A stretch of 9,842 nucleotides of DNA from Bacilli bacterium (GTDB lineage: Bacteria; Bacillota_I; Bacilli_A; RF39; UBA660), in contig JAFPMR010000175.1 of the NCBI GenBank assembly GCA_017411235.1, forward strand, positions 1 to 9,842, written 5' to 3'. Under the pieces are notes generated by a model. It saw only the letters and a program-made list of their open reading frames with translations, had not been told where the DNA came from and did no database searches. This document shows, one piece after another, positions 6,516 through 9,842 of the stretch (the first letter of the stretch is position 1; each line of letters starts with the position of its first letter). The translations under genes and the position numbers were made by a program.

Positions 6516-7478
6516 CTATATTGTCATATCGACAGTTCGATCTGAATCGAACGACCACATACCTTTAGCTTCTCCAGCAATCAAACTAGCATCCCATACT
6601 TGATTAGATCTAGTTTCACTAGCTGGATCGGCAACTATTACTTTTCCATCACTAGTTAGACCTCTTAATACTATAAAGTGTCCTCCTGTAGTGAAGTGTC
6701 CTGGTGCCATTGACATGATTAATGGCTTACCACTCTTTAAGGTTTCTATTATTTTACTTGAGCTAACGCTTAATTGTTCACATTCTATTCCATAAGCTTT
6801 AGCAATATTTGGGAAGAATGACCAATATGTACCATTACCTGGACATCTTCCTCCATGTGCTAAACTCCAGTTTGCTGTTTCTACTGGATCGTGTGTTTCT
6901 CCAGTTAAATATGTTAAGACCATAGCCATTGATGTTGGACCACAACCAGCATTGGCAATAGTACTACCATAACCATAACTTTGTTGATAATTATATTGGT
7001 AAAAATTAACAAAATCATATAGTTTATAAGCATCTGGTTCTTTAACAGTTACTTGTGATAAATCTATTTTTTTAGATTTAACGCTATCTAATAGCTTAGT
7101 TATTTCTGATTTTAACGATTCTAGTTCTTTATTGTAGTTATTAACATTTCTTTGATAAGAACTTACGTCTATTGTTAGTTTTGGATTATTTTGTTTTCTT
7201 CTTAATGCTTCCTCATAAGAACTCTTTGCGTTTTCATAGTTCTTTTTTGCAGTTTCCCATTCTTGGTATTTACTTGCAGCTGAAGAAAAATCAGTAAATT
7301 GTGACTCTATTGGTCCACTAAATTCACTAACAAATTTGTTAGCTTGACTAACTGCATTTTGTTGGGATTGTCCTTCCCAAACGTCTTTATTTTCTAATTC
7401 ACTAATCTGTGATTCATATGATGTGAATAGATTCTTTGCTGATGATCCATCGCTTGATATAGTTCCACTTGCTATCAT
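6516..7478 (-). CDS. WXG-headed C39-type cysteine peptidase, predicted type VII secretion substrate
   Basis: A 320-aa protein without a signal peptide. Residues 1-70 form a WXG100-like helical hairpin with the turn VWEG (W34, E35, G36). Residues about 70-140 are strongly charged and helical, probably coiled coil. Residues about 154-310 are a C39_2-like papain-fold peptidase with likely oxyanion Q161, nucleophile C179 in AGCGPTSMAMV, H267 in GGHFIVL and D284 in VADPAS. It lacks the Cys-rich linker and Pro/Glu/Thr tail of its paralogue. It resembles the LXG/WXG type VII effector layout, with a helical targeting head followed by an enzyme, but the head is much shorter than a true LXG domain. It begins in an ATGA overlap with the upstream 106-aa gene, with ribosome binding site GGGAGGTG (7483-7490) inside that gene. 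The partner gene follows 16 bp downstream. The family assignment is strong; target and toxicity are unknown. Confidence 0.88.
   Translation of the reverse strand: MIASGTISSDGSSAKNLFTSYESQISELENKDVWEGQSQQNAVSQANKFVSEFSGPIESQFTDFSSAASKYQEWETAKKNYENAKSSYEEALRRKQNNPKLTIDVSSYQRNVNNYNKELESLKSEITKLLDSVKSKKIDLSQVTVKEPDAYKLYDFVNFYQYNYQQSYGYGSTIANAGCGPTSMAMVLTYLTGETHDPVETANWSLAHGGRCPGNGTYWSFFPNIAKAYGIECEQLSVSSSKIIETLKSGKPLIMSMAPGHFTTGGHFIVLRGLTSDGKVIVADPASETRSNQVWDASLIAGEAKGMWSFDSDRTVDMTI
6614..6650 (-). repeat. 37-bp direct repeat, copy in the 320-aa peptidase gene
   Basis: Second copy of the identical stretch at 5060-5096. It encodes the same VIVADPAS segment of the C39 domain and marks the two peptidase genes as close duplicates. 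Confidence 0.85.
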
Positions 7479-7795
7479 ATGACACCTCCCACATCATTGG
7501 AAGATTTTCTATCTGTATCGTGATAATTGGCATTAACTCTATCTAAAGTATTAGCACTATTTTCTAGTGTAGATATGTTGTTGTTTGTATTTATATTTAT
7601 TGCATTCCAAACATCATTAACATATTCTGCTACTGGTCCTTCAAATACACGAGGTTTTTGAATACCTTTAAAGTAGCCATCTGCATTTTCTACTCCTGTT
7701 TTCAAGTTAGAACTTGCTTTTCTTATAGTAGATGATCCGTCTTTTAAGTCCCCATAAGAACCAATATTAATATTACTTGTATTATATTCTGACAT
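7475..7795 (-). CDS. WXG100-like small partner protein with YxxxD export signal
   Basis: A 106-aa helical protein without signal peptide. The central turn is FEG (51-53) instead of WxG. The C-terminus carries YHDTD (Y91 to D95), matching the YxxxD/E signal that type VII systems read on one member of a WXG100 pair. Together with the 95-aa gene 10 bp upstream it could form a heterodimer, or act like the small helical partner proteins encoded ahead of LXG effectors and bind the head of the following peptidase. The ribosome binding site AGAGGTGAT (7799-7807) overlaps the stop of the upstream gene, and the gene's own TGA overlaps the next ATG, so translation is coupled on both sides. The family call rests on size, helical pattern, turn, tail signal and context. 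Confidence 0.75.
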   Translation of the reverse strand: MSEYNTSNINIGSYGDLKDGSSTIRKASSNLKTGVENADGYFKGIQKPRVFEGPVAEYVNDVWNAININTNNNISTLENSANTLDRVNANYHDTDRKSSNDVGGVI

Positions 7796-7805
7796 AAAAT
7801 CACCT

Positions 7806-8093
7806 CTATATTCTTATAGATGAAAGTGCTTCTTCTGTTTGTTCTACTGCTGTAGATATTTCACCTAAGTATGATGAAAGTCCACGAATAGTATCTATAT
7901 CTTGAGCAATTCTTTCATAGTTCTCTTCACTATTACTATCATATTTGTCAGAAGCTTTTCCTGACCATGAAGATAGTTCGGAATTCAAATTGTTTTTACT
8001 TGAGTTTAGGTTGCTTTCTAGTTTTGATGCTTCTTCATCTAGTGCTTTTCTAGTTCTAGCTATTTCATCAAAATCTAATGCATATACTGCCAT
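7806..8093 (-). CDS. WXG100 family protein (EsxA/YukE-like)
   Basis: A 95-aa protein of classical WXG100 size: two charged helices separated by the WxG turn SWSGKASDKY, with W43, S44 and G45. There is no signal peptide and no cysteine. No YxxxD/E motif is seen in its C-terminal tail, so the signal of the presumed pair would come from the 106-aa neighbour. WXG100 proteins are secreted by type VII (Ess/Yuk) systems as dimers and often serve as partners for larger substrates. It is the first gene of the six-gene cassette, transcribed away from murC. Its ribosome binding site is weak (a GTGG close to the ATG in a leader of about 19 nt). Confidence 0.85.
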   Translation of the reverse strand: MAVYALDFDEIARTRKALDEEASKLESNLNSSKNNLNSELSSWSGKASDKYDSNSEENYERIAQDIDTIRGLSSYLGEISTAVEQTEEALSSIRI

Positions 8094-8118
8094 ATTACCA
8101 CTACCCTATCTATATTAA

Positions 8119-8147
8119 ATAGTACCATAATAAGCAATTGTTTTCAA
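8119..8147 (-). promoter_or_regulatory. Candidate promoter of the WXG100/C39 cassette
   Basis: On the minus strand, TTGAAA (8142-8147, 5 of 6 to consensus) is followed after exactly 17 bp by TACTAT (8119-8124), with TGG before it giving an extended -10. The predicted start is near 8112, about 19 nt ahead of the WXG100 ATG. A short inverted repeat (ATTG-AAAA-CAAT) overlaps the -35, but it is too small to call an operator. Confidence 0.6.
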
Positions 8148-8207
8148 TGGAAGTGCCGTTTTTAATTTACTTAATTTTGTTAACTTAATTGTTTTTAAAT
8201 GTTAAAT

Positions 8208-8236
8208 TTTATATTTTTTTATTTTTTTGCTATAAT
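8208..8236 (+). promoter_or_regulatory. Candidate promoter of murC
   Basis: TTTATA (8208-8213, 4 of 6) is followed after 17 bp by a perfect TATAAT (8231-8236), with TGC before it giving an extended -10. Transcription would start near 8243. This lies within the open frame extending upstream of murC and argues that translation does not begin upstream of 8273. It is divergent from the cassette promoter, about 60 bp away. Confidence 0.65.
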
Positions 8237-8260
8237 TCGTTTAGATGTTCTTATTTGAAC

Positions 8261-8265
8261 GGAGG
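8261..8265 (+). promoter_or_regulatory. Ribosome binding site that fixes the murC start
   Basis: GGAGG sits 7 nt upstream of the ATG at 8273. The reading frame stays open back to an ATG at 8189, but that start has no comparable site, lies upstream of the promoter and would add 28 hydrophobic residues not seen in MurC. Confidence 0.85.
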
Positions 8266-8272
8266 TTTTTTT

Positions 8273-9646
8273 ATGAAATTAGATATAAAGAAATATAAAC
8301 ATATATACATGGTTGGTATTGGTGGTATCAGTATGAGTGGTATTGCTGAAATACTAGTTCATTGGGGCTATGATGTAAGTGGTTCTGATGGAACTAAATC
8401 TAGTCAAACTGAATGGCTAGAAAAAAATGGTGTTCATGTTAATATCGGCCAAGTTAGTGAAAATATTACTAAAGATATTGATTTAGTAGTTTATACTGCT
8501 GCTATTCACGATGATAATCCTGAATTAGTTAAAGCTAGAGAGTTAGGTATTCCTACTGTTGAAAGAGGAGAATTCCTAGGTGAAATTACAAAACTATATA
8601 AAGACACAATTGGTATTGCTGGTACTCATGGTAAAACTACTACTACAAGTATGATTGCTTGTGCTTTCTTAGAAGCAAATTTAGATCCTTCTATTCAAGT
8701 AGGTGCTGTATTAAGTAATATAGATGGTAATTATCGTGTAGGACATAGTGATTACTTTATTATTGAAGCTTGTGAATACTGTGAAAGTTATTTAAACTTT
8801 AAACAGAGAAGTGCTGTTGTACTAAATATTGATGATGATCATTTAGATTATTTTGGTAATATAGATAATATTCAAAAGAGTTTTGAAAAGTATGTTTCTC
8901 ATTTACCTGAAGATGGTTATTTAGTAGTAAATGTTGATGATGAGAGATGCTATAACTTAAGACATTCCACTAAAGCACATGTTATTAGTGTTGGTAGTGG
9001 TTATAATGCTGATTGGCATTATGAAAATCTAGAGTTTGATGATGAAGGATGTCCAAGTTATGATGCTTACTATAATGGTGAAAGTAAAGGTAGAATTACT
9101 TTAAAAGTAACTGGAGTTCATAATGTAATGAATAGTTTAGCTTGTATAGCTTTATGTACTGCATATGGTATAGATATTGATACTATCGCTAAAGCATTAT
9201 TAAAGTTTGGTGGTGCTTCAAGAAGATTAGAATACAAAGGTGACTTTAAAGGCGCTAGAGTATTTGATGATTATGGACATCATCCTACTGAGATTATGGC
9301 TACTGTAAGAGGATTAAAGAATAAGAAATTCAATGAGTCTTGGGTAGTATTTGAAGCTCATACATATAGTAGATTTGCTGAACACTTAAAAGATTTTGCT
9401 AAAGCATTAGTTAATTTTGATCATGTTATAATCATGGATACATATGCTGCTAGAGAAGTTAATACTTATGATATTCATGAGGAAGACTTAATTAAGGAGT
9501 TAAAGAAGTTAGGTAAAGATTCTATTCACATTTCAGATTATGATGAAATAGTTAAGTACTTAGGTGATAATGTTAAAGAAAAAGATATTATTTTAACATT
9601 AGGTGCTGGTAATGTTACTAAAATAGCTACTTTACTTACTAAATAA
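8273..9646 (+). CDS. murC: UDP-N-acetylmuramate--L-alanine ligase
   Basis: Cytoplasmic Mur ligase that adds L-Ala to UDP-MurNAc using ATP, the first amino-acid step of peptidoglycan precursor synthesis. The 457-aa length is normal. The N-terminal Rossmann domain has GIGGISMSG (15-23), and the central ATPase domain carries the P-loop GTHGKTTTTS (117-126). Further signatures are the ACEYCES region (166-172), NIDDDHLDYF (185-194), GVHNVMNSLA (281-290), DDYGHHPTE (332-340), HTYSR (363-367) and LGAGN (443-447). In the C-terminal motif, EAHTYSR replaces the more usual QPH-type sequence, a mild variation. The start at 8273 is chosen from the GGAGG site. It has its own promoter and terminator, so it is monocistronic, with murD downstream under a separate promoter. 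Confidence 0.97.
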   Translation: MKLDIKKYKHIYMVGIGGISMSGIAEILVHWGYDVSGSDGTKSSQTEWLEKNGVHVNIGQVSENITKDIDLVVYTAAIHDDNPELVKARELGIPTVERGEFLGEITKLYKDTIGIAGTHGKTTTTSMIACAFLEANLDPSIQVGAVLSNIDGNYRVGHSDYFIIEACEYCESYLNFKQRSAVVLNIDDDHLDYFGNIDNIQKSFEKYVSHLPEDGYLVVNVDDERCYNLRHSTKAHVISVGSGYNADWHYENLEFDDEGCPSYDAYYNGESKGRITLKVTGVHNVMNSLACIALCTAYGIDIDTIAKALLKFGGASRRLEYKGDFKGARVFDDYGHHPTEIMATVRGLKNKKFNESWVVFEAHTYSRFAEHLKDFAKALVNFDHVIIMDTYAAREVNTYDIHEEDLIKELKKLGKDSIHISDYDEIVKYLGDNVKEKDIILTLGAGNVTKIATLLTK

Positions 9647-9673
9647 AGAGAATAGTTGATATTCTCTTTTTTT
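9645..9673 (+). terminator. Rho-independent terminator after murC
   Basis: AAAGAGAATA (9645-9654) pairs perfectly with TATTCTCTTT (9660-9669) around a 5-nt loop, followed by more T residues. The 5' arm begins inside the TAA stop codon. The 10-bp stem and T-run make this a convincing intrinsic terminator. Confidence 0.85.
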
Positions 9674-9686
9674 ATTGTGATATAAT
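9656..9686 (+). promoter_or_regulatory. Candidate promoter of murD
   Basis: A perfect TATAAT (9681-9686) is preceded by TGA, giving an extended -10. The best -35, TTGATA (9656-9661, 5 of 6), lies 19 bp upstream, partly in the loop and 3' arm of the murC terminator. The spacing is long, so the extended -10 probably does most of the work. The predicted start is about 10 nt ahead of the ATG region. Confidence 0.55.
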
Positions 9687-9703
9687 CAAGTTGGTGATTT
9701 CAA

Positions 9704-9842
9704 ATGTTTAAAGACAAGAAAATTTTTATTTTAGGTATGGCTAGAAGTGGCTATGAAGCTGCTAAGTTGTTAGCTAAAGACAATGATGTATTAGTTACTG
9801 ATATGTCAGAACAAGATGAAAAACAAGTTAAAGAACTAGAAA
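9704..9842 (+). CDS. murD: UDP-N-acetylmuramoyl-L-alanine--D-glutamate ligase (N-terminus only, cut by window edge)
   Basis: Only the first 46 codons are visible. They encode the start of the MurD Rossmann-like UDP-binding domain: a beta strand (KIFILG, residues 6-11), then MARSGYEAAKLLAK, the GMARSG loop characteristic of MurD in Bacillota, and a second strand ending VLVTD. MurD adds D-Glu to UDP-MurNAc-L-Ala, the step after MurC. GGTGAT (9693-9698) stands 5 nt before the ATG. The assignment rests on the loop motif and the murC neighbour. Confidence 0.82.
   Translation, partial: MFKDKKIFILGMARSGYEAAKLLAKDNDVLVTDMSEQDEKQVKELE

Noticed and set aside
4704..7478. C39 domains as leader peptidases of bacteriocin ABC exporters
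   Set aside because: There are no transmembrane or ABC ATPase domains in either protein, and no double-glycine leader peptide gene nearby. The heads are WXG-like instead.
6516..7478. True LXG effector head
   Set aside because: The region before the enzyme is about 150 residues, far shorter than an LXG domain of about 200 or more, and no clear LXG motif is present. WXG100-like head plus coiled coil fits better.
8189..8272. Upstream in-frame extension of murC (28 extra hydrophobic residues starting at 8189)
   Set aside because: A TATAAT promoter lies within it, the strong GGAGG is placed for the ATG at 8273, and MurC does not carry an N-terminal hydrophobic extension.
8094..8272. Riboswitch or small RNA in the divergent intergenic region
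   Set aside because: The 179 bp are AT-rich and largely taken up by two divergent promoters. Leaders are about 19 and 30 nt, too short for a riboswitch, and no substantial hairpin is seen.
1..9842. CRISPR array, tRNA or rRNA genes, insertion sequences, prophage or attachment sites
   Set aside because: No regularly spaced repeats, cloverleaf or rRNA-like segments, transposase genes or flanking direct repeats were found. The only long repeats are the coding blocks shared by the two peptidase genes.

Overview
The window comes from an AT-rich bacterium that uses the standard bacterial code: TGA serves as a stop, TGG encodes Trp, and start sites carry AGGAGG- or AGGTG-type ribosome binding sites. 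Three things point to a low-GC Bacillota, probably in or near the Bacilli. One is the Bacillus-like rplI-dnaB...walJ block, another is the cell-wall synthesis genes (murC, murD), and the third is a Gram-positive type VII (WXG100) cassette. The exact lineage cannot be read from the sequence; an uncultured gut Bacilli group is a guess.

Layout. Positions 1-4003 (minus strand) are a compact housekeeping operon transcribed rplI -> dnaB -> membrane-anchored LysM/G5/M23 peptidase -> walJ (cut by the window edge). Its genes overlap by 8 bp or lie 0-8 bp apart. Two candidate promoters lie at 4042-4100.

Positions 4101-8147 (minus strand) hold a six-gene cassette that looks like one transcription unit. 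From its promoter at 8119-8147 the order is: a 95-aa WXG100 protein; a 106-aa WXG100-like partner with a C-terminal YxxxD signal; a 320-aa protein with a WXG-type head and a C39-like papain-fold cysteine peptidase; a 193-aa protein of unknown family; a 399-aa second C39-like peptidase with a different helical head, a cysteine-rich pentapeptide linker and a Pro/Glu/Thr tail; and a 188-aa paralogue of the unknown protein. A hairpin terminator follows. None of the four WXG-type proteins has a signal peptide. The simplest reading is a type VII secretion substrate cassette with two peptidase-plus-cytoplasmic-partner modules made by tandem duplication. The secretion machinery itself (an EssC-type ATPase and others) is not in the window.

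Positions 8208-9842 (plus strand) are divergently transcribed murC, with its own promoter, a strong ribosome binding site and a terminator. Separately promoted murD follows and is cut by the window edge. These are the first two amino-acid-adding steps of the UDP-MurNAc-peptide pathway.

The most interesting part is the duplicated peptidase/partner pair. The catalytic domains remain close, with a 37-bp stretch of identical DNA, while the N-terminal targeting heads and linkers are unrelated. The two partner proteins belong to a family I do not recognise and may be immunity proteins or export chaperones.
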